64,000 bases of DNA from Burkholderia diffusa. Its GTDB lineage: Bacteria; Pseudomonadota; Gammaproteobacteria; Burkholderiales; Burkholderiaceae. Positions 53,502 through 63,003 of this stretch are shown here, one piece after another (position 1 is the first letter of the stretch; the number at the start of each line of letters is the position of its first letter). The DNA is taken from NCBI RefSeq assembly GCF_902499115.1, contig NZ_CABVPN010000024.1, positions 1-64,000 on the forward strand. The letters are read 5' to 3'. The notes under the pieces were generated by a model. That model ran no database searches. It had not been told where the DNA came from and saw only the letters and a program-made list of their open reading frames with translations. A program made the position numbers and the translations under genes.

Positions 53502-54469
53502 ACGACCGCCTGTCCGTGCCCTCCGCCGCCACCCCGTCCGACGCGCCGCTCGACCGCGCGGGCGTCAATCCGCTGCGCGACGAGCTGATCGATGCGGGCC
53601 TGCTCGTGTCGACCGGCATCCAGGGCCTGTTCGGCCGCAGCGAACGGTTCGAGCGCGTCGTCGAGGCGCTCGACGCCTTCGTCACGCGCCTCGGCGCCGA
53701 CCAGCAGGCCGAAGTGCTGCGCTTCCCGCCGGCGATGAGCCGCACCGAATTCGAGCGCAGCGAATACATGAAGAGCTTCCCGCAACTCGCGGGCAGCGTG
53801 CACGCGTTCTGCGGCGACGAACAGCGTCACCAGCGCGTGCTGCAGTGCCTCGACCGCGGCGAGGACTGGACCGAAAGCCAGAAGCCGACTTACGTCGTGA
53901 TGACGCCGGCCGCCTGCTACCCGGTCTATCCGGTCGTCGCGCGCGCGGGTGCACTGCCTGACCACGGCCGCATCGTCGACGTGTTTTCGTATTGCTTCCG
54001 CCACGAGCCGTCGCTCGACCCGACCCGCATGCAGTTGTTCCGGATGCGTGAATACGTGCAGATCGGCACGCCCGAGCAGATCGTCGCGTTCCGCGCGACG
54101 TGGATGGAGCGCGGCACGCGGATGATCGAGGCGCTGCGGCTGCCGAACGCGATCGATCTCGCGAACGATCCGTTCTTCGGGCGCGGCGGCAAGATCGTCG
54201 CGAACAGCCAGCGCGAGCAGAACCTGAAGTTCGAGCTTCTGATCCCGATCGAGCACGACGATCGCCAGACCGCGTGCCTGAGCTTCAACTACCACATGGA
54301 TCACTTCGGGTTGCTGTGGGACATCCGCACTGCAACGGGTGACGTCGCGCACACGGGCTGTGTCGGCTTCGGCCTCGAGCGGCTGACGCTCGCGCTGTTC
54401 CGTCATCATGGTTTCGACATCGACGCATGGCCTGCCGACGTTCGCGACGTGCTGTGGGGTACGCGATGA
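53498..54469 (+). CDS. Amino acid:carrier-protein ligase (class II aaRS-like)
   Basis: A 323-aa homologue of the catalytic core of atypical seryl-tRNA synthetases, without a tRNA-binding domain. Known relatives from Bradyrhizobium and Agrobacterium activate Gly or Ala with ATP and transfer it to the phosphopantetheine of a carrier protein encoded next door. Zinc-ligand pattern Cys140 (AACYP), Glu185 (RMREYV) and Cys288 (HTGCVG) is visible, plus motif 2 (FRMREYVQIG) and motif 3 (GFGLERL). GTG start overlaps the previous stop by 4 nt. Confidence 0.88.
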   Translation: MNDRLSVPSAATPSDAPLDRAGVNPLRDELIDAGLLVSTGIQGLFGRSERFERVVEALDAFVTRLGADQQAEVLRFPPAMSRTEFERSEYMKSFPQLAGSVHAFCGDEQRHQRVLQCLDRGEDWTESQKPTYVVMTPAACYPVYPVVARAGALPDHGRIVDVFSYCFRHEPSLDPTRMQLFRMREYVQIGTPEQIVAFRATWMERGTRMIEALRLPNAIDLANDPFFGRGGKIVANSQREQNLKFELLIPIEHDDRQTACLSFNYHMDHFGLLWDIRTATGDVAHTGCVGFGLERLTLALFRHHGFDIDAWPADVRDVLWGTR

Positions 54470-55521
54470 AATTCGTGTCCCGCGACGGCGAGGATGCGTC
54501 GTTCGAGGACGTGCGCCACCGCGCACGCCACTACCGGCCGCACCCGCTGCACAGTCAGGAGATGGTCTGGAAGCAGACCAACTGCTACGTCGACATGTGG
54601 CTCGAGGTGCTCCGGTGGTGGGGCCTCAATCCGTACGCGGCACTGCCGTTTACGATCGCACTCGATTTCGAGGGCGACCAGTTCACGTTCTTCAAGTTTC
54701 CGCACGACGAACTGGAGCGACTTTACGGAATCGTCGTGCAGGAACACTCCATCTACGAGCCGCTCGACCAGCACATCGAGACGCAGGTCGCGCGCGGTCA
54801 CCTGATGATCGTCGAAGTCGACGCGTGGTTCCTGCCGGACACGCGCGGCAGCAGCTACCGCACGCAGCATACGAAGACGACGATCGGTATCGACGCGATC
54901 GATCGCACGCGCCGCCAGATCGGCTACTTCCACAACAGCGGCTATTACGTGGCCGAGGATATCGACTACGACGGCCTCGTCGGCGGCGGTTCGCCGATGC
55001 CGCTGCCGCCTTACGTCGAGTGCGCGAAGCGGCGTTTCGCGCCGCTTGACGAGCGCGCACTGTGCGAAGCCTCGCTCGCGTCGCTGCAGCGCCATCTGCG
55101 CCGCCTGCCGGTCGTCAATCCGGTCACGATGTTCCGGCGCCAGTTGCAGATCGATGCGAAATCACTCGCCGTCTCTCCGCTCGAACGGTTCCACGCGTAC
55201 TCGTTCAATTCGGTGCGGCAACTCGGCGCGAACTTCGAACTGTTCGGCCACTACGCGCGCTGGCTGCAGGCAAGTGGCTGCGTCGGACCGTTCGCCGAGA
55301 TTCGCATCGCCTGCGACCGCATCGCGTCCGAGGCGATGGTGCTTGAGTTCCGGCTCGCGCGGGCCTGCGCGCGCGGCAAGGAAGAGCGCGGCGACGCGAC
55401 GCTCGAAGCGATCGAAGCGGCTTACGCCGACCTGATCGACTGCGCGCGGCAGATCACCCCGCCGCTTCAGCACGTGGCACCCGTTCGCGGCGACGCGGCC
55501 CCCGTGCCGCTGATGCGGTGA
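54466..55521 (+). CDS. DUF1839-like protein
   Basis: A 351-aa cytosolic protein of unknown function. It opens near YRPHPLHSQEMVWKQTNCYVDMWLEVLRWWG and contains FEGDQFTFFKFPHDELERLYGI and YHNSGYY-like stretches, which I associate with DUF1839 proteins. That family often accompanies aaRS-like ligases and carrier proteins. ATG overlaps the ligase stop (ATGA). A role in using the aminoacyl-carrier product is inferred from context only. Confidence 0.78.
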   Translation: MKFVSRDGEDASFEDVRHRARHYRPHPLHSQEMVWKQTNCYVDMWLEVLRWWGLNPYAALPFTIALDFEGDQFTFFKFPHDELERLYGIVVQEHSIYEPLDQHIETQVARGHLMIVEVDAWFLPDTRGSSYRTQHTKTTIGIDAIDRTRRQIGYFHNSGYYVAEDIDYDGLVGGGSPMPLPPYVECAKRRFAPLDERALCEASLASLQRHLRRLPVVNPVTMFRRQLQIDAKSLAVSPLERFHAYSFNSVRQLGANFELFGHYARWLQASGCVGPFAEIRIACDRIASEAMVLEFRLARACARGKEERGDATLEAIEAAYADLIDCARQITPPLQHVAPVRGDAAPVPLMR

Positions 55522-57992
55522 TGCGCGCCCCAGCCGCGCTCGCGTGGTCGATGCTCGCCACGGCCGCCGGCGCCGCGCGCGGGCCGCTCGATCTTCCCGC
55601 CGACGGCTGGGTCGCCGCCCCCGTCCCCGGCACGGTCGCGCAAGCGCTCGCGCTGGCCGGACGGCCCCACGACACGGCGTCGCTCGCCGAGCGCGACCAC
55701 TGGTATCGCGTCGAACTGCATGGGCACGGGCCGCGCGTGTTGCGCTTTCACGGCCTCGCGACACTCGCCGAAGCATGGCTCGACGACACGCCGATCCTGC
55801 GCTCGGACAGCATGTTCGTCGCGCACGACGTGTCCGTGTCGCTCGACGGCACGCACCGGCTGACCGTCTGCTTCCGCGCCCTCGCGCCGCACCTGCGCGA
55901 CGTGCGCGCACCGCGGCGTGCACGCTGGCGCACGCGCCTGGTCGACCCGGCGACGCTGCGCGCCGTTCGCACGTCGCTGCTCGGACACATGCCCGGCTGG
56001 TTTCCGCGCTGCGTGCCGACCGGACCGTGGCGGCCCGTCGACGTGCTCGATCCGGCCGACGGCCCCGTTCTCGTTCATTGCGACCTGCATGCGCGCATCG
56101 ACGGCGACACCGGCTGGCTCGACGCGGAACTCGCGTTCGCCGGACCGCTGCCCGAGGCGTTCACGGCCCGGCTGTCGTGCGGCGAGCACCACGCGACGCT
56201 CGAGCGCAGCGGCGTCAGCCGCCTGCACGCGAGCGTCGCGGTGCCGAACGTGCGCCGCTGGTGGCCGCACACGCACGGCGAACCGGTGCTCTATGACGTC
56301 GCATTACACATCGGCGCCGACCGACGGCCGCTCGGCGCGACAGGCTTTCGCACGATCGAGCAGGATGCGGGCGACGACGGCAAAGGGTTCGGCGTGCGCG
56401 TGAACGGCGTACGCGTGTTCGCGCGCGGTGCTTGCTGGAGCAGCGCTGCACCGCTCGCACTGCACGCGGATGACGCAACCTATGGCCGGCTGCTCGGACA
56501 CGCGCGCGACGCAGGCTTCAACATGATTCGCGTCGGCGGCACGATGGCGTACGAGGCCGACGCATTCCACGCGTGGTGCGACCGGCTCGGACTGCTGGTC
56601 TGGCATGACTTCATGTTCGCGAACTTCGACTACGCGCTCGACGATCACGCGTTCGCGGACGCCGTCGATCGCGAAGTCGAACAGTTCCTCACGCGCCACC
56701 GTGCGTCGCCATCGCTCGCGGTGCTGTGCGGCGGCAGCGAGATCGCGCAGCAGGCCGCGATGTCGGGGCTCGGGCCGAAACAGCGCTTCCTCGCACTGAC
56801 CGCCGAGCGCCTCGCCGGCCATGTGGCCAAGCGACGGCCCGACGCGCTTTACGTCCCCGACTCGCCCGACGGCGGCGTGCTGCCGTTCATGCCGCGTGAA
56901 CGCGTATCGCACTACTATGGCGTCGGCGCGTACCTTCGCCCGCTCGACGACGCGCGTCGCGCCGACGTGCGCTTCGCAAGCGAATGCCTCGCGTTCGCGA
57001 ACGTGCCGTGCGATGCGATGCTCGCAAGCCTCGGCTGGCCGGGCGTACACGAGCCGCGCTGGAAAGCGGCCGTGCCGCGCGATCCCGGCACGTCGTGGGA
57101 TTTCGACGATATTCGCGATCACTATCTGCAGACGTTGTACGACGTGGCACCCGACCGCCTGCGGCGCGAGGACCCGTCGCGTTACTTCGAGCTGTCGCGC
57201 GCGGTGATCGCGGACCTGATGCGGGACACGTTCTCGGAATGGCGGCGCACCGGCTCACGCTGCGCGGGTGCGCTCGTCTGGCAGTTCCAGGACGTGATGG
57301 CGGGCGCCGGATGGGGCTTGCTCGATGCGACGCATCGGCCGAAATCGGCATGGTATGCGCTGCGCCAGGTACTTCAACCGGTGCAGGTCTTGCTCGTCGA
57401 CGAAGGGCTGAACGGGCTCGACGTGCACGTGATCAACGAGCGGCCGGCGCCGCTGTCGGCAGCCGTCGAGCTGGTCGCGCTGCGCGACGGCCGCACGCCG
57501 GTCGCGCGGGCTGGCGGGCCGCTCCGGATCGCCGCGCACGGCACGGTGCGGCTCGATTCGGCCGAATTGCTCGGCCGCTTCTTCGACTGGACCTACGCGT
57601 ATCGCTTCGGCCCGTGCGAGCACGATACCGTCGTCGCGACGCTGCGCGCCGAGGACGGCACGCTGCTGTCGCAGGCCTTCTACTTCCCGTCCCGCACGCA
57701 CCCGGCCGTGTTCGCCCGCCGCGAACCCGGCATCGAGGCATGCGTGTCGCGCACCGGCGACACGTGGCACGTCGACATCGATACGCGCCACGTCGCGCGT
57801 CACGTGCAGATCGACGCACCGGGCTTCGTGCCGCGCGACGACTGGTTCGATCTCGCGCCCGGCACGCCGGCACGCGTCGCGCTCGTGCCGCAGGATAACG
57901 CCGGCGACCATCCGGCCGCCGGCGCGCCACCGACCGTCGAGATCCGCGCGGTCAACGCCGCACGAACCGTGCGCGCCGCGTTGGCCGGCTGA
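55521..57992 (+). CDS. Glycoside hydrolase family 2, beta-mannosidase-like
   Basis: An 823-aa protein with a GH2 sugar-binding domain (~10-165), an immunoglobulin-like domain (~170-265) and a TIM barrel (~270-640). Candidate catalytic acids are Glu407 (CGGSEIAQQ, where most family members have NE) and Glu488 (FASECL, the nucleophile position). WHDFMFANFDY is a beta-mannosidase hallmark. No signal peptide is evident, so it is cytosolic. ATG at 55521 overlaps the DUF1839 stop (TGATG); a GTG at 55518 is an alternative. Last gene of the operon. Confidence 0.85.
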   Translation: MRAPAALAWSMLATAAGAARGPLDLPADGWVAAPVPGTVAQALALAGRPHDTASLAERDHWYRVELHGHGPRVLRFHGLATLAEAWLDDTPILRSDSMFVAHDVSVSLDGTHRLTVCFRALAPHLRDVRAPRRARWRTRLVDPATLRAVRTSLLGHMPGWFPRCVPTGPWRPVDVLDPADGPVLVHCDLHARIDGDTGWLDAELAFAGPLPEAFTARLSCGEHHATLERSGVSRLHASVAVPNVRRWWPHTHGEPVLYDVALHIGADRRPLGATGFRTIEQDAGDDGKGFGVRVNGVRVFARGACWSSAAPLALHADDATYGRLLGHARDAGFNMIRVGGTMAYEADAFHAWCDRLGLLVWHDFMFANFDYALDDHAFADAVDREVEQFLTRHRASPSLAVLCGGSEIAQQAAMSGLGPKQRFLALTAERLAGHVAKRRPDALYVPDSPDGGVLPFMPRERVSHYYGVGAYLRPLDDARRADVRFASECLAFANVPCDAMLASLGWPGVHEPRWKAAVPRDPGTSWDFDDIRDHYLQTLYDVAPDRLRREDPSRYFELSRAVIADLMRDTFSEWRRTGSRCAGALVWQFQDVMAGAGWGLLDATHRPKSAWYALRQVLQPVQVLLVDEGLNGLDVHVINERPAPLSAAVELVALRDGRTPVARAGGPLRIAAHGTVRLDSAELLGRFFDWTYAYRFGPCEHDTVVATLRAEDGTLLSQAFYFPSRTHPAVFARREPGIEACVSRTGDTWHVDIDTRHVARHVQIDAPGFVPRDDWFDLAPGTPARVALVPQDNAGDHPAAGAPPTVEIRAVNAARTVRAALAG

Positions 57993-58043
57993 CGCGACCG
58001 GGACCGGGACCACACACACGGTCGCACGGCCGCGCCGCACACG

Positions 58044-59435
58044 TCAGTCCGACGATCCCGTGCCGCGCGGCCGCTCGATTCCGTACGCTTCCATCCAGCG
58101 ATAGAGTGTTGCACGCGACACACCGAGCTCGCGCGCGGAAGCGGCGACGCGTCCGCGCGTGCGCAGCAGCGCGGATTCGATCGCTTCACGTTCGATCGAC
58201 TTGCGGATATCGGCAACGGACGGCGAGGCGGCGTCGAGACAGTATTCGAGCTCGAGGTCCTGCGCGGTGATCAGGCGCCCTTCCGTCATCACGACCGCGC
58301 GCCGCACGCGGTTGATCAGTTCGCGGACATTGCCCGGCCAGTCGTGCTTGTAGAGCGCCGTGATCGCATCCGTCGAGAAGCCGCGCACACGATGGCGCGC
58401 GTCGCCACGAAAGCGTTCCAGCATGTGATGGGCGAGCAGCTCGATGTCCTTGCCGCGCGCACGCAGCGGCGGCTGATCGATGCGCATCACGCACAGACGG
58501 TGGAACAAGTCCGCGCGGAAACGCCCTTCTTCCATCGCTTCGCGCAGGTCGACGTGGGTCGCGGAGACGATCCGCACGTCGACCGGCACCGGATCGCTGC
58601 CGCCGAGGCGATGAATCGCGCCCTCCTGCAGGAAGCGCAGCAGGCTCGCCTGGCTCTCGTGCGGCAGGTCGCCGATTTCGTCGAGCAGCAGCGTGCCGCC
58701 GTTCGCGGCCTCGACGTAGCCGATCCTGCGTGCGTTCGCGCCGGTAAACGCGCCGCGCTCGTAGCCGAACAGTTCCGATTGCAGCAGGTGGGGCGGGATC
58801 GCACCGCAGTTGACCGCGACGAACGGGCCGTTGCGCCGTTCCGAATGACGATGGATCGCGACGGCCGTCAGCTCCTTGCCGGTTCCCGTTTCGCCGAACA
58901 CGAACACCGGTGCGTCGGTGCGCGCGAAGCGCCGCACCGTATCGAACAGCCGCAGCATCGCGCTACAGGTGCCGACGATGCCGTGCTCCCGCGATTCGAG
59001 GGCTTCGCGATCGCGCGCGAACAGGCATTCCATTCCGTACGCATGGCCGACCGTATCGGCGATTCTCTGGTGCGACGCGGGTAACGTGATGTAGTCGAAG
59101 CAATAGTCGCGCAACAGTGCGCGCACGTTCGGCGAGGCCGTCTGGCCGGTTTCGACGAGCGCGACCCATACGACATCGCGCATCGACGCGCAAGTCGACG
59201 CGATGCTGCCGATCGCGTCGGCGTGGCCGCCGCTCAGGTCGAGGATGCCGCAGGTGATTTCGCCGGAGGTGTCGCGCAATTCGTTTGCGTGTGCAACGAC
59301 CGTCACTTTCCAGTCGCGCCGAGCAAGCTCCTTGCGCAGCATGACGGACGGCGACTGGGTCCAGTAAATCAGAGGACGCTGCACGGTAGTCCTCCCCCCG
59401 CCTGCGCTGTTATCGCGCGCTATTGGCATATTCAT
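58044..59435 (-). CDS. Sigma54-dependent activator, VpsR/BerB-like
   Basis: A 463-aa activator: N-terminal receiver-like domain (~20-130) that looks degenerate, AAA+ domain (~150-385) with Walker A GETGTGKE (181), the sigma54 contact loop GAFTGA, Walker B GGTLLLDEIGD, and a C-terminal Fis helix-turn-helix (RVAASARELGVSRATLYRWM). VpsR and BerB of this type bind c-di-GMP and activate exopolysaccharide genes with RpoN or related sigma factors. Position between the aminoacyl-carrier operon and GNAT-manC supports that role. Converges on the GH2 gene. Confidence 0.87.
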   Translation of the reverse strand: MNMPIARDNSAGGGRTTVQRPLIYWTQSPSVMLRKELARRDWKVTVVAHANELRDTSGEITCGILDLSGGHADAIGSIASTCASMRDVVWVALVETGQTASPNVRALLRDYCFDYITLPASHQRIADTVGHAYGMECLFARDREALESREHGIVGTCSAMLRLFDTVRRFARTDAPVFVFGETGTGKELTAVAIHRHSERRNGPFVAVNCGAIPPHLLQSELFGYERGAFTGANARRIGYVEAANGGTLLLDEIGDLPHESQASLLRFLQEGAIHRLGGSDPVPVDVRIVSATHVDLREAMEEGRFRADLFHRLCVMRIDQPPLRARGKDIELLAHHMLERFRGDARHRVRGFSTDAITALYKHDWPGNVRELINRVRRAVVMTEGRLITAQDLELEYCLDAASPSVADIRKSIEREAIESALLRTRGRVAASARELGVSRATLYRWMEAYGIERPRGTGSSD

Positions 59436-59952
59436 AACGAACCATCACTTTCTCCACTCCGCGAATCGTTCGCGTGCGCTGCGGTCGGCGGCGCATGGCC
59501 GCCTGTCCCTACTGCGTTTCCGCAGCTTTGGCGAAGATCGAAACTGCACAAGGCGAGAGCCCCCGGAGGTCGAGCCGGATGTTATCCGGCCTCGTTGTCA
59601 TCGAACTCGAAGGGAACGCGCGGCCACGGGAGCCGAGGCGTTCCGGCTTTCATGCGACGCGCCGTCAGGCGGAGCACGTCGGCAAACGGAAATTTCGTCC
59701 GCATTTGCGTCGCGTCGTACACGACAGTCGCGCCCGATGCTGAACCGGATGGCTGCCAACCCGCTTCCGGAATGGTGACCTCATTTCATCTGCTCCTGAA
59801 TTTACACCCCGTATCGAGATGGCCTTGTTACCAAAAGATAAATAACAATTCAGGCCATTACGCTGCCGCTCCGCCGTCGCGGCGCGCATTTAGCGACTCA
59901 GATTTGATTATCTACGACCATTCCTGTCAATCAGTGGCAAATCCCACTTTTC

Positions 59953-59968
59953 TGCAAGATCGGTGCCT
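59953..59968 (-). promoter_or_regulatory. Near-consensus sigma54 promoter
   Basis: Minus-strand AGGCACC-GATC-TTGCA carries the GG-N10-GC spacing and a perfect TTGCA -12 element. It points toward the sigma54 activator gene 520 nt downstream, which would make that gene RpoN-controlled or place an unseen short transcript in between. Confidence 0.55.
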
Positions 59969-60667
59969 CCCATTGCCCGCGATTCTCGCCTGAATCGCAC
60001 AAAAAGTCCGGACAACATGTTTCGTGCGTCGGTAATCGCGCGTCCAGCGCGACGCCGGCGTGACACATCGAACGCGGGCGAACCGGGCGCGCCCGTTACA
60101 ACATCGTAACGAAGCGGCCGGCCGGATCGTCCGTCTCCTGTCGCGATGCAGCATGAGGTCCATGCCTGTCGCGCCATCTCCCGTCGCTGCCGGCATGCCA
60201 ATGCGACAAGCTCGGCGCTGGCGCAAGCCCGCGCGCAGCGCCAAAAGAGTTGGGCAACGCGGAATGGCAAGTATGCGCGTGTTGGCCGGCGCGGCGAAAT
60301 GATCGCGGCCAGATGAAGGATGCGCGCACCGCGAGGAAATCGGCGATGCGATAGACGGTGGCGTGCGAGCGACAGCCGATCGCGATGCGCGACCTGCCCG
60401 CCATGAACGATCTCAATCTTCAAGCAAGGCCCCCGGTCCTTCAATTTCGTTCGATGCGGACGACCTCGCTGCGCGTTTCGCAGCGGGCCGTCGCGATGCG
60501 TCAATTATGGGAAAGCCGCCATACGGCCACCGTGTGCTACCGCACATTGCCCCGATCGCGGCACGCCTTGCGCAGTCGGCATCGGCCCGGCGAATCAGGA
60601 GTAACGGGAGCGTGAGTACGCTTTCGAACAGACCGCCGCGCGCCGCATCCGCATCATGGATATCGTT

Positions 60668-60700
60668 GGGCCGCACGCAACGAACGCGTTGATGCGGCCC
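60668..60700 (+). repeat. Nested inverted repeat upstream of the GNAT gene
   Basis: GGGCCGCA (60668-60675) pairs with TGCGGCCC (60693-60700), and inside it CAACG (60678-60682) pairs with CGTTG (60687-60691) around AACG. It ends 33 nt before the GNAT start, where it could form an mRNA hairpin. No T-tract follows. Confidence 0.5.
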
Positions 60701-60733
60701 GGCGTGCTGAAGGCTTCACACGAGGACGGCATC

Positions 60734-61318
60734 ATGGAATGGCATTGTTGTGAATTCGAACATCTGAGCGCCATCGATCTCTACGCAATCCTGCGCTCGC
60801 GAAACGCGGTGCTGGTGGTCGAGGACGCGTACACGCATCTGGACATCGACGGCAAGGATGCGCATGCGCTGCACGTGTTCGCATGCATGCACAGGGGCGA
60901 CACGACGGAAGTCGTCGCCTACGCACGCGTGCTCCCCGGCGACGACGCGGATCCGGACGTCGTGATCGACAAGGTACTGACGAGCGAGGCATGTCGCGAC
61001 GACCGCACCCTCGAGCAACTGATGCAGCGCGCGCTCACGGCCGCGCAAGCCGCATGGCCCGACGTGTCCGTGCGCACGCACGTGCCCGCACAGCGCCAGG
61101 CTTTCTACAAGCGTTTCGGATTCCGCAAGGCTTACGGCCCCTATCTGGAACAGGGTGTGCCGTTCGTCGGTCTCGTCCGGCCGGCAGGCCGCGCCGCCGG
61201 CGCGCTGCGCCAGCTCCTGTCGCGGAGCCTCTCCGCGCCGCGATCGCGAGACGAGGACGCGCGCGTCGACGGCTGCGCACACAACCGGCTGTCCGCCGAT
61301 ACCGGAGTCAATCGATGA
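60734..61318 (+). CDS. GNAT-family N-acetyltransferase, ElaA-like
   Basis: A 194-aa acetyltransferase. MEWHCCEFEHLSAIDLYAILRSRNAVLVVEDAYTHLDIDGKD is split here only by reading, and resembles ElaA; RQAFYKRFGFRKAYGPYLEQGVPF is the acetyl-CoA-binding helix and last strands. The last ~45 residues are an Arg/Ala-rich extension. ATG at 60734 with GAGG upstream fits the family N-terminus. Its stop overlaps the manC start by 4 nt, so it probably acts in, or is coexpressed with, polysaccharide synthesis. Confidence 0.82.
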   Translation: MEWHCCEFEHLSAIDLYAILRSRNAVLVVEDAYTHLDIDGKDAHALHVFACMHRGDTTEVVAYARVLPGDDADPDVVIDKVLTSEACRDDRTLEQLMQRALTAAQAAWPDVSVRTHVPAQRQAFYKRFGFRKAYGPYLEQGVPFVGLVRPAGRAAGALRQLLSRSLSAPRSRDEDARVDGCAHNRLSADTGVNR

Positions 61319-62889
61319 GCGCCACCCTTCGCCCGGTTCCCGAACCGGAGCTGCCCTGCATCCTGCCCGTCATTCTCGCCGGCGGTTCGGGCACGCGCCT
61401 CTGGCCGTTGTCGCGAGAGCAGTATCCGAAGCAGTTGATCGAGCTGACCTCGAACGAATCGCCGCTGTCGTCGACCGCGCGCCGCCTGAACGGCATCGCG
61501 AACGCGGCACTCGGCGACACGCTGCTGCTGGTATGCGGTGAACAGCATCGCATCATGAGCGCCGCTCAGGTGCTCGGGCGCGCGGCGCCTCCCCGTATCC
61601 TGCTCGAACCGGCCGCGCGCAACACGGCACCTGCGCTGACGCTCGCGGCGCTCGACGCCAGTGCGCTTGCGGACGACCCCATCCTCGTGGTCATGCCGGC
61701 CGATCATGTGATCGGCGACGTCGCCGCATTCCAGGAAACGATCGGACGCGCGGCGCGCTACGCACAGGAAGGCGCGATCGTCACCCTCGGCGTGCTGCCG
61801 CGCCGCGCGGAAACCGGCTACGGGTACATCCAGGTCGGCGAACCGCGCGCCGGGCGCCTCGGCGGACAAGGCGGCTATGCAATCGGGCGGTTCGTCGAGA
61901 AACCGAACGCCGCCCTCGCCGAACGCTACCTGCATTCGGGCGATTATTGGTGGAACAGCGGAATTTTCATCACGCGCGCATCAATCTGGCTGAAAGCGAT
62001 CGGGACGCTCGCACCCGACATCCATGCGGCCTGCGACGCGGCATGGCGCGCGGGCACCGCCGAGGACCCGTTCTTCCGAATCGACGCGGCGGCTTTCGAC
62101 GCCTGTCCGTCCGACTCGATCGACTATGCGGTCATGGAACGCCTCGCGCAGAGCCCCGAACTCGGCATCGAAGGCATCGTTGTCCCGCTTTCCGCGGGCT
62201 GGTCGGACGTCGGCACCTGGGATGCGATCTGGGAAATCATGCCGAAGGACGATCAGGGCAATGTCGCGCGCGGCCCGATCGTGTTCGAGGATACGCAGGA
62301 CAGTTTCGTGCGCTCGGAAGGCCGGCTGATCGCGTGCGTCGGGATGAAGGACGTCGTCGTGATCGAGACGCCCGATGCGGTGCTGGTCGCGAACAAGCAC
62401 GACGTGCAGCGCGTGAAGAACATCGTCGCGCGCCTGAAGACCGAGCAGCGCCCGCAGGCAAGCGAACACCGCAAGGTGCAGCGGCCGTGGGGACACTACG
62501 ATTCGATCGACCTCGGCGAGCGGTTCCAGGTGAAGCGGATCGTCGTCGAGCCCGGCAAGCGGCTGTCGCTGCAGATGCACTATCACCGTGCCGAGCACTG
62601 GATCGTCGTGCGCGGTACCGCGAAGGTCACGCGCGGCGACGAAACCTTTCTGCTCAGCGAGAACGAATCGACCTACATCGCCGTCGGCGAGGTCCACCGT
62701 CTCGAGAATCCCGGCCGGATTCCGCTCGAGATCATCGAGGTGCAGTCGGGCGACTATCTCGGCGAAGACGATATCGTGCGGTTCGACGATCTGTATGGGC
62801 GGCCGGTTGTCGAGACCGCGCCGCAGCGCGCGTCGCTCGCCTCGCGCGAACCGGACGAGGAAGTCGCGGAACGCGGCGTCATCCGGTAG
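61315..62889 (+). CDS. manC: Bifunctional mannose-1-phosphate guanylyltransferase/mannose-6-phosphate isomerase
   Basis: A 524-aa type II enzyme supplying GDP-mannose for exopolysaccharide. The nucleotidyltransferase domain (~15-330) has LAGGSGTRLWPLSREQYPKQ and the Lys motif FVEKPN. The C-terminal cupin isomerase domain (~390-490) has RPWGHYDSI, PGKRLSLQMHYHRAEHW (zinc His) and GEVHRLENPG. Same class as BceA and AlgA. The tail after ~495 is not conserved. Coupled to the GNAT gene by ATGA. Confidence 0.94.
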   Translation: MSATLRPVPEPELPCILPVILAGGSGTRLWPLSREQYPKQLIELTSNESPLSSTARRLNGIANAALGDTLLLVCGEQHRIMSAAQVLGRAAPPRILLEPAARNTAPALTLAALDASALADDPILVVMPADHVIGDVAAFQETIGRAARYAQEGAIVTLGVLPRRAETGYGYIQVGEPRAGRLGGQGGYAIGRFVEKPNAALAERYLHSGDYWWNSGIFITRASIWLKAIGTLAPDIHAACDAAWRAGTAEDPFFRIDAAAFDACPSDSIDYAVMERLAQSPELGIEGIVVPLSAGWSDVGTWDAIWEIMPKDDQGNVARGPIVFEDTQDSFVRSEGRLIACVGMKDVVVIETPDAVLVANKHDVQRVKNIVARLKTEQRPQASEHRKVQRPWGHYDSIDLGERFQVKRIVVEPGKRLSLQMHYHRAEHWIVVRGTAKVTRGDETFLLSENESTYIAVGEVHRLENPGRIPLEIIEVQSGDYLGEDDIVRFDDLYGRPVVETAPQRASLASREPDEEVAERGVIR

Positions 62890-63003
62890 GCGCGTGCCGA
62901 TCGCGGCGGCGCGCGCGATGATGACGGGTGCCGCCGCGCGGACAAGCGGCGGCGGTCCGTTCACCGCGTGCCGCCGCAAACCGGCGTCCCACGCGACGCA
63001 CCA

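Larger units (their letters stand above)
59436..60733. promoter_or_regulatory. 1.3-kb region with no clear gene between the activator and GNAT-manC
   Basis: No reading frame here gives a recognisable protein; long open frames at 59908-60504 (minus) and 60358-60692 (plus) have shadow-like Arg-rich composition. AT-rich at 59795-59930. Contains a near-consensus sigma54 site (59953-59968, minus) and a nested stem-loop (60668-60700). Likely holds promoters for the activator and for the polysaccharide genes. Confidence 0.5.

Noticed and set aside
59908..60504. 198-codon minus-strand frame upstream of the sigma54 activator
   Set aside because: No recognisable domain, Arg-rich shadow-like composition, no clear ribosome site.
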